Source: Treponema pedis
GTDB lineage: Bacteria > Spirochaetota > Spirochaetia > Treponematales > Treponemataceae
Assembly: GCF_017161325.1 (NCBI RefSeq)
Contig: NZ_CP045670.1
Coordinates: 1,295,367-1,359,366, forward strand
Reading direction: 5' to 3'
DNA length: 64,000 nt
Below, piece by piece: positions 10,906 to 19,219 of this stretch; the stretch's first letter is position 1; every line of letters begins with the position of its first letter. The notes beneath the pieces are model-generated. The model had not been told where the DNA came from and did no database searches. It saw nothing but the letters and a program-made list of their open reading frames with translations. Both the position numbers and the translations under genes were made by a program.

Positions 10906-11655
10906 TTAGAAAGTCTTTCCCATTAAAAATATTACGGAGCATTCTTTTTCATTAAGTTCTCTGTATTCACCTGTTTTTAAGGATTCATCTAGCTTTATTC
11001 CGTCTATCGCAATGCGGCGTAAATAACATAGTTTATTTCCTGCCGCCAAGCACATTTTTTTTACCTGATGAAATTTTCCTTCCGTAATGTGAATTAAAAA
11101 GCCTTTTTTTGCAGAACCTGTTTTATTTTCACATTTTTCGAATTTTGCAGGAAGGCACTTGTATCCGTTTTTTAAAATTATACCTTCTTTAAAAAGTTCG
11201 GTGTATTTTTCAATTTCCGTCTCGGAAGGCTCATTTAAAAATTCCAAATAATATGTTTTTATAATCCCCGATTTGGGAGAAGTAATTTTATGAGTTATTT
11301 CCCCGTCGTCCGTAATAAGCAATAATCCTTCAGTATCTATATCCAATCTGCCTACGGGAAACAGTTTCATATTATTAAAAGGCGGATTTAAATATTCCAT
11401 AACGGTTTTATGAACCGGGTCATCGGTAGACGTTACACAGCCTTTGGGCTTATTCAGCATTAAATAAACATTTTTCCGTATTTTAATTTTTTCACCGTCA
11501 ACGGTAATGACTGCATTTTCAAGTTCAAAACAAAATGAAGAAGATAAAATGCGCTCTCCGTTTACACAGCATTGTTTTTTGCGCAGTATTTTTTTTACGT
11601 CTTTACGCGAGCCTAATCCGCTTAGAGCTAAAAGTTTATCTATTCTTATTTTCAT
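10906..11655 (-). CDS. rsuA: 16S rRNA pseudouridine synthase, RsuA/RluB/E/F family
   Basis: Isomerises a uridine in ribosomal RNA. The 249 residues hold an N-terminal S4 RNA-binding domain (MKIRIDKLLALSGLGSRKDV, about 1-60) and a catalytic domain with LNKPKGCVTS and the family signature GRLDIDTEGLLL, catalytic Asp105. EGKFHQVKKM near the C-terminus is also characteristic. Its ATG overlaps the stop of the upstream FMN-enzyme gene by 4 bp. Which rRNA position it modifies (U516-equivalent for RsuA or a 23S site) cannot be decided by eye. Confidence 0.88.
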   Translation of the reverse strand: MKIRIDKLLALSGLGSRKDVKKILRKKQCCVNGERILSSSFCFELENAVITVDGEKIKIRKNVYLMLNKPKGCVTSTDDPVHKTVMEYLNPPFNNMKLFPVGRLDIDTEGLLLITDDGEITHKITSPKSGIIKTYYLEFLNEPSETEIEKYTELFKEGIILKNGYKCLPAKFEKCENKTGSAKKGFLIHITEGKFHQVKKMCLAAGNKLCYLRRIAIDGIKLDESLKTGEYRELNEKECSVIFLMGKTF

Positions 11656-12578
11656 TCGGTTCGGATAACTCCGTTAAAAAAGGTATGACCGCCGAAAATT
11701 TCTTTTATCATACTTTTTATGCCCGCATCTTTGTCTCTAAGAATGGCGGTAATGCACGGTCGTCCCAACAAAATTTCCGAAGCGCCTAATGAAGATGCGG
11801 CAATAAAATCGCCGCACTTACGTAAGCCGCCGTCAATCCAAACTTCATGAGTATACTTTGCAATTTCTTTAAGATGACGGGCGGCAAAATCGGCGGTACT
11901 CCCGGCTTCCGTTTCTATTCTTCCGCCGTGATTTGAAATAATTGCAATTTCAGGCTTTAACTCTTTTATAATTTCCATATCGGTAAAAGTAAATACTCCT
12001 TTTACGGCAAACGGAAGTTTTGCTCTTTTTCTCAGTTCGCGTAAATCACAGGCGTTTTTTTTCTCAAGATGGACAAGATTGCGCATTGTTATGATATTAT
12101 ATGCGTCCGTATCGACTCCGATTATTTCCGCAACATCGCGCGACATTTCGATTCTATCAAAAAGTTTTTTTTGGGGATAAGGTTTAAAAAAAACGGCAGC
12201 TTTCTTTTTAAAAGAATGTAATGCCTCAATTCCGAAAAGCAGTTTTTCATCAGGGAATCCGTCCCCCAAACTTAAAGCAAGGCCGGCATCAATTGCATTT
12301 TTTATTAAATCGAAATAAAATTGCTTTTCTTCATAGTATCCGGCATTTTCTACAGCACCCGTCATAGGGGCAAGTCTTATTTTAGGTAAAACTGTTTTTA
12401 AAGAAGAGACTGAGCGGATTTCAATATCGGTCTCTTTTTTATCGTAATATTTTTCCCATGCGGCACAGTTTGCAATAAAGTTTGCACTTTTAAAAACGCC
12501 GCCCATTCCCGGCAATTCACCTATACAGCCGTAACCGTTACAGTTTTTACAAAGTTTACATTTTTTGTTTTTTGTCAT
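11652..12578 (-). CDS. FMN-dependent alpha-hydroxy-acid dehydrogenase-like protein with N-terminal Cys cluster
   Basis: A 308-residue protein of the FMN_dh (glycolate/lactate oxidase, isopentenyl isomerase-2) TIM-barrel fold. The FMN/catalytic segment IISNHGGR, the AVKGVFTFTD lysine strand and the C-terminal VWIDGGLRKCGDF...LGASEILLGRP phosphate-binding strands are visible. It is shorter than classical lactate oxidases (about 350-380). Unusually it begins with four clustered cysteines (C7, C10, C13, C18), which could bind a metal or Fe-S cluster. It overlaps rsuA by 4 bp. The substrate is unknown; a 2-hydroxyacid is likely from the family, but the barrel may also act as a different flavin oxidoreductase. 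Confidence 0.75.
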   Translation of the reverse strand: MTKNKKCKLCKNCNGYGCIGELPGMGGVFKSANFIANCAAWEKYYDKKETDIEIRSVSSLKTVLPKIRLAPMTGAVENAGYYEEKQFYFDLIKNAIDAGLALSLGDGFPDEKLLFGIEALHSFKKKAAVFFKPYPQKKLFDRIEMSRDVAEIIGVDTDAYNIITMRNLVHLEKKNACDLRELRKRAKLPFAVKGVFTFTDMEIIKELKPEIAIISNHGGRIETEAGSTADFAARHLKEIAKYTHEVWIDGGLRKCGDFIAASSLGASEILLGRPCITAILRDKDAGIKSMIKEIFGGHTFFNGVIRTE

Positions 12579-12605
12579 ACTCTTTAGATTTAAACTACTG
12601 CTCCG

Positions 12606-13190
12606 TCAGTTAATTGTTTTAGTTAAACTTAAAATTTTATCTTTAATTAAAATATCCGCCCGGATTTTTTTTGCCGTACCCGTTTCATCTTCCGCGAAAA
12701 AACGAAGTTCGGCACCGGTATAAATTCCTTCAGGCAAAAAGGATTTTATTTTATTTTCGTTTTTATCGAAAAAAGTAAATTGAATTTTAACCGTTTCTTT
12801 TAATTCGATATTTTCAGATTGCTTTAAATTAGGCAATAAAGACGTATTTTCTATTTTGACGCTTCCCAATTTTAAGTTGGCAAGTGCTTTTCCGTTATGG
12901 GTAAAACTTTGAAGCTCGCATTTAATTCCGTAAATTTTTCCCTTATTTCTGTCTGCGGTAAGAAAAAATACGGTAAAATTGACGGCCGCAAAAATTATAA
13001 TTGCAAAAAAAATAAATTTAAGTCCGCGCGTTGCGGTTAAACTTTTAATTAAGCCTTTACGTTTTATAAAATCGGGATTGTGTAATTGCCTAACCTTTTC
13101 CGAAGCGTTTTTTAAACGCTCTTCCCTTTTGTACCGTGTAAAAGGAATTTGAGAAGAGCTTTCTCTTTGTTCGAATAAATCATCGGACAT
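12606..13190 (-). CDS. Hypothetical single-pass membrane protein
   Basis: A 194-residue protein with a charged cytoplasmic N-terminus (residues 1-55, many Lys/Arg), one transmembrane helix (about 57-79, FIFFAIIIFAAVNFTVFF) and an extracytoplasmic beta-rich domain of about 110 residues that reads like a small immunoglobulin-like or FxLYD-type fold (LKLGSVKIENTSLLPNL, TVKIQFTFFDKNEN). I do not recognise a named family. It starts 3 bp after the stop of the upstream lipoprotein gene, which suggests that the two act together in the envelope. Confidence 0.6.
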   Translation of the reverse strand: MSDDLFEQRESSSQIPFTRYKREERLKNASEKVRQLHNPDFIKRKGLIKSLTATRGLKFIFFAIIIFAAVNFTVFFLTADRNKGKIYGIKCELQSFTHNGKALANLKLGSVKIENTSLLPNLKQSENIELKETVKIQFTFFDKNENKIKSFLPEGIYTGAELRFFAEDETGTAKKIRADILIKDKILSLTKTIN

Positions 13191-13193
13191 AAT

Positions 13194-14480
13194 TTAATTT
13201 GCACTTCCTATTATTTTATCCGCCCGCCACCAGGCAATTACGGCTTTGTCTTCGGAAGCGAGCAGGGCGGAAATAATTCCTTTGGAAGAAATATGAAAGG
13301 CGTTATACATCATTTCCGAATTTTCAATCATTAGATTTTTTTTGAACCTTTTTTGAGATTTTAAATCAATCAGTTCAAACGCATACCCGCTTTCAGTAGG
13401 AGTACTTAAATAGCACCAGCCGTTTTCCGTAACGCCTGCCAGCTCATAAACTTTTTTAAATTTTCTGATTTCTCCGTTATCCGATTCGGTATCTTCATAA
13501 AAATTTAAATCTACTTTGCGCTCATATTTTCCTGTCTTTAAATTTAAAAAATACAGACAACTTTTATCGTACTTAACGCCTAAACTTGCCTGTGTTGCAG
13601 AATCTTTTTCTTCGCCGTAATAATCTATTTTTACATATAATCTAAGTTCGTTAAAATCTGGAATTATTTTATCTACGGAAGAAAAAATATTTTCCGATTC
13701 CGAATACGGGCCGGGCAGAGCATCAAAGAAAATAGGTATTTTATACAGTAAGGCTCCTGTTACATCATACCAATAAATTTTTAAACTTGTTTGAGTTCTG
13801 CATACTACAATTAATTCATTGTTTGCATTTGTATGAACACCTTCGATAGAAGGAAATGGAGTTCCTCCGGCTCCTTCCTGGCCTATGTAATCGGTAAAAT
13901 TACCCTCTTCATCAAAGCGCAGAATAATTTCTCTAAGAGCCAAATTTTCTTCATGGTCGTATTCTATTTTTTCATCGTCAACGGAATCCGCTACAAAAAG
14001 CTGTTTTGAATTTGTTACGGATAATAGACCGGGTCTGTTAAACGGATATTTTACTGCAAGGCGTGTTGCCGCTGCAATTGAAACCTGTTCCGTATCGGAA
14101 TTTGTTTCGCCGTCTTTTTCGGTTTTTTCCTCTACTTTTTCTTCATTTTTAGCTTCGTTTTCCAAAAACAGGGGAGGGGTGTTTGTTTCGGGGTTATAAA
14201 AAAAAGTTAATAAATCGCCGAAAGAGGAAAGTTTTAAGATTTTTTGCCCGCCGGAATTTGCTATATAAAAAAGTCCGTCTTTCATAAAAATTTGGGTGTC
14301 GGGGCGCGTATAGGAACTGTTTAAATTAAATAGATTAAGTTCATCTTCAAATGAACCGTAAGCAAGAGTAAATTTTTCCTCGCGTTCCAAATCCGCTGAA
14401 GTTTCATTTGTGCAGCCTGCAAAGAAGACTGATATTAAACATATTATATTAAAAATTATTTTTTTAAAATTTATTTTCAT
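13194..14480 (-). CDS. Treponemal lipoprotein with NHL/beta-propeller-like repeats
   Basis: A 428-residue lipoprotein: signal peptide followed by VFFAGC, with Cys23 as the lipidation site. The mature part has several blade-like segments (PFNRPGLLSVTNSKQLFVAD, ILRFDEEGNFTDYIG, GVHTNANNELIVVCR) typical of NHL or six-bladed propellers, interrupted by an acidic Glu/Lys/Thr-rich insert around residues 105-130. It is the first gene of the minus-strand run down to 4463, with spacings of a few bases to its neighbours, so it probably leads the operon. No catalytic motif is seen; a binding or scaffold role in the periplasm is inferred. Confidence 0.65.
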   Translation of the reverse strand: MKINFKKIIFNIICLISVFFAGCTNETSADLEREEKFTLAYGSFEDELNLFNLNSSYTRPDTQIFMKDGLFYIANSGGQKILKLSSFGDLLTFFYNPETNTPPLFLENEAKNEEKVEEKTEKDGETNSDTEQVSIAAATRLAVKYPFNRPGLLSVTNSKQLFVADSVDDEKIEYDHEENLALREIILRFDEEGNFTDYIGQEGAGGTPFPSIEGVHTNANNELIVVCRTQTSLKIYWYDVTGALLYKIPIFFDALPGPYSESENIFSSVDKIIPDFNELRLYVKIDYYGEEKDSATQASLGVKYDKSCLYFLNLKTGKYERKVDLNFYEDTESDNGEIRKFKKVYELAGVTENGWCYLSTPTESGYAFELIDLKSQKRFKKNLMIENSEMMYNAFHISSKGIISALLASEDKAVIAWWRADKIIGSAN

Positions 14481-14719
14481 TTAATCGGCTCCTAATTTTA
14501 CAAACGGCTTTATTTTAACTTTTTTTTTGAATTTGTAAATAACTGTCATAGTGTCTTTAAAAAATTCAAGAGTATTTTTAATACCCTAATTAGGAATATC
14601 GATAGCGTATGTTTAATTTTATATTGACGGGGAGGGCACGGTAAAATAAGCGGTTTATTATTCCATAATGCTTGAAAAGAAATCATAAAAGCTATATCAT
14701 CGTTTACAAGAGGTATATT

Positions 14720-15661
14720 ATGAAAATTTTATATGAAAAAACGGCTTGCTTTGATGAAGGCTTTTTAAAAGTTTCGGATATTCACAATATTTATTACGCT
14801 CAATACGGTAACCCTAACGGAAAGCCTGTTGTGTTTTTACACGGAGGCCCGGGCGGCGGCTGTATTCCCGTTGCAAGTCAATATTTTGACCCCGAATTTT
14901 ATAGAATTGTTCTGTTCGACCAGAGAGGCGCCGGTAAAAGTCTGCCTCTTTGTGAGATGAAAGAAAATACTTCCGATAATCTTATTGAAGATATGGAAAA
15001 GTTACGTGAACATTTGGGTATTTCCAAATGGACGGTTTTCGGCGGAAGTTGGGGAAGCACATTGGCTTTAATTTATTCTATAGCGCATTTTGATAAGGTT
15101 GTTTCAATTATTTTGCGCGGTATTTTTTTAGGCACTCAAGAGGAAATCGATTGGATATATGAGGAAGGCGGAGCATCGAAATTTTTCCCCGAAGCCTTTG
15201 AGGGATACCGTAACTTTATTCCCGAAGATGAACGTAATTGTTTGGTAAGAGCTTATTCAAAACGCTTGTTTTGCAAAGACGAAAAAATTGCGCTTGAAGC
15301 GGCTCATCATTGGAGTCGTTGGGAGTCGGCACTGGTAAAACTTTTTCCTTCAGTATACGATATGAATGATAATGAAGCTCTTTCTATGGCAAAGGCCGAA
15401 TGTCATTATTTTTTACATAAATGTTTTTTTAAAGACGATAATTATATTCTTAACAATTGTTCTAAAATAGAACATATACCATGTACAATTGTTCAAGGAC
15501 GGTATGATATGGATTGTCCGCCTTTTTCCGCATATAAGCTGCATAAAAAACTGCCCAAGTCTTTTTTAAACATAGTTTTACTCGGAGGACATTCGAGTAT
15601 GGAGCCGGGTTTGGTGGACGGTCTTGTTTTTGCAACGGAAGAACATAAAAAATATTTTTAA
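14720..15661 (+). CDS. pip: Prolyl aminopeptidase (proline iminopeptidase)
   Basis: Alpha/beta-hydrolase that removes N-terminal proline from peptides, useful to a peptide-fermenting treponeme. The 313 residues show the oxyanion motif HGGPGGG, the nucleophile elbow GGSWGS, the family-specific DQRGAGKS, the acid in GRYDMDCP and the C-terminal GGHSS histidine. I use the ATG at 14720, which has an AAGAGG ribosome-binding site 7 bp upstream, rather than an in-frame ATG at 14672 that adds 16 unconserved residues. T. denticola is known to possess this enzyme. It probably shares a transcript with the hydrolase that follows 15 bp later. Confidence 0.92.
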   Translation: MKILYEKTACFDEGFLKVSDIHNIYYAQYGNPNGKPVVFLHGGPGGGCIPVASQYFDPEFYRIVLFDQRGAGKSLPLCEMKENTSDNLIEDMEKLREHLGISKWTVFGGSWGSTLALIYSIAHFDKVVSIILRGIFLGTQEEIDWIYEEGGASKFFPEAFEGYRNFIPEDERNCLVRAYSKRLFCKDEKIALEAAHHWSRWESALVKLFPSVYDMNDNEALSMAKAECHYFLHKCFFKDDNYILNNCSKIEHIPCTIVQGRYDMDCPPFSAYKLHKKLPKSFLNIVLLGGHSSMEPGLVDGLVFATEEHKKYF

Positions 15662-15676
15662 TAAAGGCGGAGCGTT

Positions 15677-16693
15677 ATGTTTGAGCGTATAAAAAGATAC
15701 TTTTTGATTATCGGTTTTTTTTGTTTTTTCGGATTATATGTATTTACGGAAAATAAGACGGACGATTTTATAGGCTCTTATGAGATTAAAGCATATAATG
15801 ATGTAAGCCGTATAGGTTTTAATAATGTGTATAAAAGCATTGTAAAAGATAATACTTACGATAAAACTCTTTCAGATAAAGAAAATTTACGCGGGGAAAT
15901 TACCGTTTATCTTCCTAAAAAGACCGGAAAATATCCTCTGATTATGATTACGCACGGTTGGGCTAACTCCAAGCTTGCTTTTTTATCTCTCGGAAGATAC
16001 ATCGCTTCTCACGGTTATGCCGCCGCGGTTTTTACCTCGAAAAAACGCTCGCTTCCCAAAGATTGGCTGCCTGCTTTTTCCTCCGTTTACGGAATTATAA
16101 ATGAAGCGGTATGTAATAAAAATCATAGTATGTATAATTCCATAGATATGAACAATATAGGTATTATCGCACATTCTATGGGAGGTGCCGCCGCATTATA
16201 CTATGCAAACTTTATACCTGAAGTAAAAGCCGTTGCGGCAATTCATCCTTATAACGGCTCTTCCGTTTTAGTTGAAACCGTAGGCAGTTCAAATGAAGAA
16301 TTGGGCGATTCTTTTACGGAAACAAATGCAGCCGTTTTGATTCTTACTTCGGAAATAGACATAACCGCTTATCCTGAAAAAACATATAGATTTTTTAAAA
16401 ACTTAAATAAAAATAATCCTGCGTGTTTTTTATCTTTTCAAAATGTAAAGCATAACGGAAGTTTGGATATTTACAGAACACCTCTTTCCGGCGGATATAA
16501 TGAGCCTTTTTTTAAATTATATGCCGGTTTGGACTTGGCATGGTTTGATGTTTTTTTAAAAAACAAAAGAGACGGTCTTGAATACTTTAAACCGGACGGC
16601 GAAAAATTTAAAGAAATTAAAAATTTTTTATATGAAAAACCGAGAGGAGAACACGAAGTATATCCCAATTATGATAGCCGTAATTTGGAATAA
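15677..16693 (+). CDS. Alpha/beta hydrolase, dienelactone-hydrolase/PAF-acetylhydrolase-like, exported
   Basis: A 338-residue protein with an N-terminal hydrophobic segment (residues 9-24) that should direct it through or into the inner membrane. The alpha/beta-hydrolase core shows the oxyanion HGW motif (MITHGWANS), the nucleophile elbow IAHSMGGAA, an acid candidate in ILTSEIDIT, and a His candidate in FQNVKHNGS. The pattern resembles the chlorophyllase/PET-hydrolase-like group acting on esters or lipids. It follows pip with a good GGAG ribosome-binding site. The substrate is unknown. Confidence 0.7.
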   Translation: MFERIKRYFLIIGFFCFFGLYVFTENKTDDFIGSYEIKAYNDVSRIGFNNVYKSIVKDNTYDKTLSDKENLRGEITVYLPKKTGKYPLIMITHGWANSKLAFLSLGRYIASHGYAAAVFTSKKRSLPKDWLPAFSSVYGIINEAVCNKNHSMYNSIDMNNIGIIAHSMGGAAALYYANFIPEVKAVAAIHPYNGSSVLVETVGSSNEELGDSFTETNAAVLILTSEIDITAYPEKTYRFFKNLNKNNPACFLSFQNVKHNGSLDIYRTPLSGGYNEPFFKLYAGLDLAWFDVFLKNKRDGLEYFKPDGEKFKEIKNFLYEKPRGEHEVYPNYDSRNLE

Positions 16694-16703
16694 CCGCTAT
16701 ATA

Positions 16704-17237
16704 TTATAATTTTTTTTCTCTTAGTATACCCCTATATAAACCGTCTTCACATATGCCCGTCCGGATAAATCCGTGTTTTTCATAATATCCGTTTAGCTTG
16801 TCGTTATTTGCGGCGCAATCAAGTCTGAAATATTTCTTACCCTTTAATTTGGCATAATCTATTGCATATTTTAAAAAATCGCCGCCTGCGCCGCTTTTTC
16901 CGATTTTAGAAACAAAGTTGTGAATATATAATGCGTTTTCGCCGTCGTTCCAAATTTTATCGGAGTCTTGCAGCACTGCGGCGCATATAATTTCGTCCGT
17001 TACCTTGTCTAAAAGTACAAACAGTTCTCCTTTTTTCCGCTTTTTTTCGTAATAATCCCGTGTATAAATTTCGGTATAATTTATTACATTCCATTGTTTT
17101 ATATTATTTTTATCCATCCACTTTATTCTGTCAAGAATAAGCTGAAACATTTCCGAAACTTCCCTTTTTTTTATTACACGAAAAAGTTTTTTCTCAGTTT
17201 TAAATTTTTGGTATAAACTTTTGATTGTTTTTAACAC
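16704..17237 (-). CDS. GNAT-family N-acetyltransferase
   Basis: A 177-residue protein with a GNAT fold: the acetyl-CoA-binding strand/helix appears as YIHNFVSKIGKSGAGGDFLKYAIDYAKLKGKKYFRLDC, followed by the typical YYEKHGFIRTG near the C-terminus. The start is a GTG at 17237 with GGAG 9 bp upstream. The acceptor (small molecule, peptide or protein) cannot be told from sequence. It is convergent with the hydrolase gene and 26 bp downstream of the ATPase gene, with which it may share a transcript. Confidence 0.75.
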   Translation of the reverse strand: MLKTIKSLYQKFKTEKKLFRVIKKREVSEMFQLILDRIKWMDKNNIKQWNVINYTEIYTRDYYEKKRKKGELFVLLDKVTDEIICAAVLQDSDKIWNDGENALYIHNFVSKIGKSGAGGDFLKYAIDYAKLKGKKYFRLDCAANNDKLNGYYEKHGFIRTGICEDGLYRGILREKKL

Positions 17238-17263
17238 TTTAAAAACTCCAGATAAAATTATTT

Positions 17264-18658
17264 TTACCGTAATTCGAATAACTCATTAATCCCGAGCAGG
17301 ATAACCCCTTCTTTAGCGGCTCTTTCAACTACGGATTTTGTATAACCTCCCTTGCTGAAAAACATCATATATTTTTTCCTCACTGAAGGAAAAATTTCTG
17401 CAGCCCGCATAAGGTCCTCGTATTCTCCCATAGGCATAGGTTGATTTCTAAACTTGCATTCACAGAATATTCCTTCATCTCCTTTTTTATTAAGAGCCAG
17501 AATATCGATATCGTCCTGTTCTTCGGTTAAAGGGTTGTTTCCCCACCATTTGCCCATAACATACGGAACAAACGGCAGCTTACGCTTTTTTGCCTGCCGT
17601 ACCAAATATTGTTTGCAAATATCTTCAAAAATTTGTCCCATAAAATTGGGAAGGTCGGCGATAATTTCCTCCGAAGCCTCCTGATGCCCCAGCATTCCGT
17701 AATAACCCTTGTTTGCAAATACATATCGATACCAAAATTTATAATAATTATCGGTTAAAGTATAAATTGATTTTCTGCTTTTTAAAGATTCTCCGCAAGG
17801 GACGCTTCTTTCTACAAGTCTTATCGATTGCAGTGTTAATAGGTACTTACTTACCTTTGATTTATCTTCGTGAATACGGTCCGCAATTTTGGTAAGTGCA
17901 TTACAGCCGCCTGCAATCGCTTCGAGAATACTGTTATAAGTTCCCGGCTCTCTTAATTCCATTTTTAAAAGCATTTCAGGTTCATCGTTTAAAAAAGCCC
18001 CGTTTTTAAGTATTTCGTCCGCAATATTCTTTTTTACGGTTTTTGTATCGGTAAATGAATTTAAGTAACGCGGTATTCCGCCAAGGATACCGTAAGCGAT
18101 TAACTTGTTTTCGTTTTTATAATTCGGAAAAAATTCTGAGCTTTCAAGATAATCGAACGGAAGAACCTCCCTTGTTTCCGTTACCCTGCCGAATAAAGGG
18201 CTTTTAGCACCCATAACGTCCGTTACCATAAAACTGACGCTTGAACCGCATAGAATAAGAAATATGTTTTTCTTTTGCCATTCGTGGTCTATTTCGTGTT
18301 GGAGTATACTTTTTATTGAAGGATTTTGTTCCGCTAAAAAAGGGAATTCATCGATTATTAAAACGGTTCTTTTAGTTTTGCATTTTCTTGTAATGTATGA
18401 AAAAGCATCTTTCCATGTTAAAAATTGCGAAATAAATTCACCGTCGAAATGTCTTTGTACGGTTTTTGAAAAATCCTGTAAATTTAGAGCATCGTTTTTT
18501 TCCTGTGCGGGGAAAAATATCGCATTGTTTGTTTCGGCAAATTCTTGAAGAATTGTAGTTTTGCCTACTCTTCGTCTTCCGTACATTACAATAAATTCGA
18601 ATTTGTTGCTGTTATACAGGGCTTGCAGTTGGGTCAATTCTTCTTTTCTTCCAATCAT
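17264..18658 (-). CDS. Archaeal-type P-loop ATPase with C-terminal DUF234 nuclease-like domain
   Basis: A 464-residue protein of the ATPase_2 (PF01637) plus DUF234 (PF03008) type. Walker A GRRRVGKT spans residues 27-34, Walker B reads VLIIDEFPFL, and a winged-helix segment (ITKIADRIHEDKSKVSKYLLTLQ) lies near residue 255. The C-terminal part holds IDILALNKKGDEGIFCECKF, a D...ExK arrangement like a restriction-endonuclease fold. Such genes are common in anaerobes and mobile; their role is undetermined. Its ribosome-binding site lies inside a 52-bp palindrome at 18661-18712, so translation may be controlled by RNA folding. Confidence 0.8.
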   Translation of the reverse strand: MIGRKEELTQLQALYNSNKFEFIVMYGRRRVGKTTILQEFAETNNAIFFPAQEKNDALNLQDFSKTVQRHFDGEFISQFLTWKDAFSYITRKCKTKRTVLIIDEFPFLAEQNPSIKSILQHEIDHEWQKKNIFLILCGSSVSFMVTDVMGAKSPLFGRVTETREVLPFDYLESSEFFPNYKNENKLIAYGILGGIPRYLNSFTDTKTVKKNIADEILKNGAFLNDEPEMLLKMELREPGTYNSILEAIAGGCNALTKIADRIHEDKSKVSKYLLTLQSIRLVERSVPCGESLKSRKSIYTLTDNYYKFWYRYVFANKGYYGMLGHQEASEEIIADLPNFMGQIFEDICKQYLVRQAKKRKLPFVPYVMGKWWGNNPLTEEQDDIDILALNKKGDEGIFCECKFRNQPMPMGEYEDLMRAAEIFPSVRKKYMMFFSKGGYTKSVVERAAKEGVILLGINELFELR

Positions 18659-18660
18659 GT

Positions 18661-18712
18661 TATACTCCTCTAAAGTATACTACTCATAAGTAGTATACTT
18701 TAAAGGAGTATA
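18661..18712 (-). promoter_or_regulatory. 52-bp palindrome burying the ribosome-binding site of the ATPase gene
   Basis: Two 24-base arms (18661-18684 and 18689-18712) are reverse complements with one mismatch, separated by CATA. In the minus-strand mRNA the downstream arm contains the GAGGAG Shine-Dalgarno (18665-18670), 6 bases before the ATG at 18658, and the upstream arm supplies a perfectly placed anti-Shine-Dalgarno. As DNA it could also be a dimeric operator (core AGTATAC repeats). The GTATAC core recurs just beyond the right arm. Confidence 0.6.
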
Positions 18713-18861
18713 CTTTAATTTTATGATAAATTCAAGTATATGCCGGAATATGTATATACTTTGCAAGGAGAAAATAAAATGCTCCGTATCCGGGTAAAAC
18801 TCAAGCCTGTAAATTAAAGTTAAAAAATTGCCGTATTCAGGCGTATAAATCTATGGGCTAC

Positions 18862-18890
18862 TTCCACATATTCCGTATTTGTGCTATTAT
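18862..18890 (+). promoter_or_regulatory. Candidate promoter of gatC with very short leader
   Basis: TTCCAC (18862-18867), a 17-bp spacer and TATTAT (18885-18890). The -35 is weak. The predicted start site lies only about 5 bases before the gatC ATG at 18902, and no Shine-Dalgarno is visible there, so the mRNA would be nearly leaderless. Confidence 0.35.
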
Positions 18891-18901
18891 AACTTTCACT
18901 T

Positions 18902-19213
18902 ATGGAAAAAAACGATAATAAAATTTCTAATGAAGTATTTTCTTCTCTTTTGTACTTGTCGCGGCTTTCTGCAGGAAAAGAAGAAAGCGAAGTTCTTTCG
19001 CAACAAATAAACCGGTTAATCGGTTATTTTAAAATTTTGGATAAATTTGCGGACCCGGATACGGGCAATTCCATGTATGCGGCACAAGATGAAACTTCTT
19101 TACGCTCCGATGAGATAAAAGAGGGTGTACGTCAAATTGATTTAAAAAAGATGACTGCTGAATATATGGATAATTATTTTAGAGTTCCTAAAGTTTTAGG
19201 GTCGGGAGCATAG
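18902..19213 (+). CDS. gatC: Asp/Glu-tRNA amidotransferase subunit C
   Basis: A 103-residue protein of the GatC family, the small subunit that stabilises GatA and GatB in the enzyme converting Glu-tRNA(Gln) or Asp-tRNA(Asn) to the amide form. The usual elements are present: an N-terminal LLYLSRLSAGKEE helix, INRLIGYFKILDKFAD, then the acidic linker and C-terminal RVPKVLGSG, the GatA-contacting tail. It lies 6 bp before gatA. No gatB is present in this window. Confidence 0.85.
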   Translation: MEKNDNKISNEVFSSLLYLSRLSAGKEESEVLSQQINRLIGYFKILDKFADPDTGNSMYAAQDETSLRSDEIKEGVRQIDLKKMTAEYMDNYFRVPKVLGSGA

Positions 19214-19219
19214 TTAATT

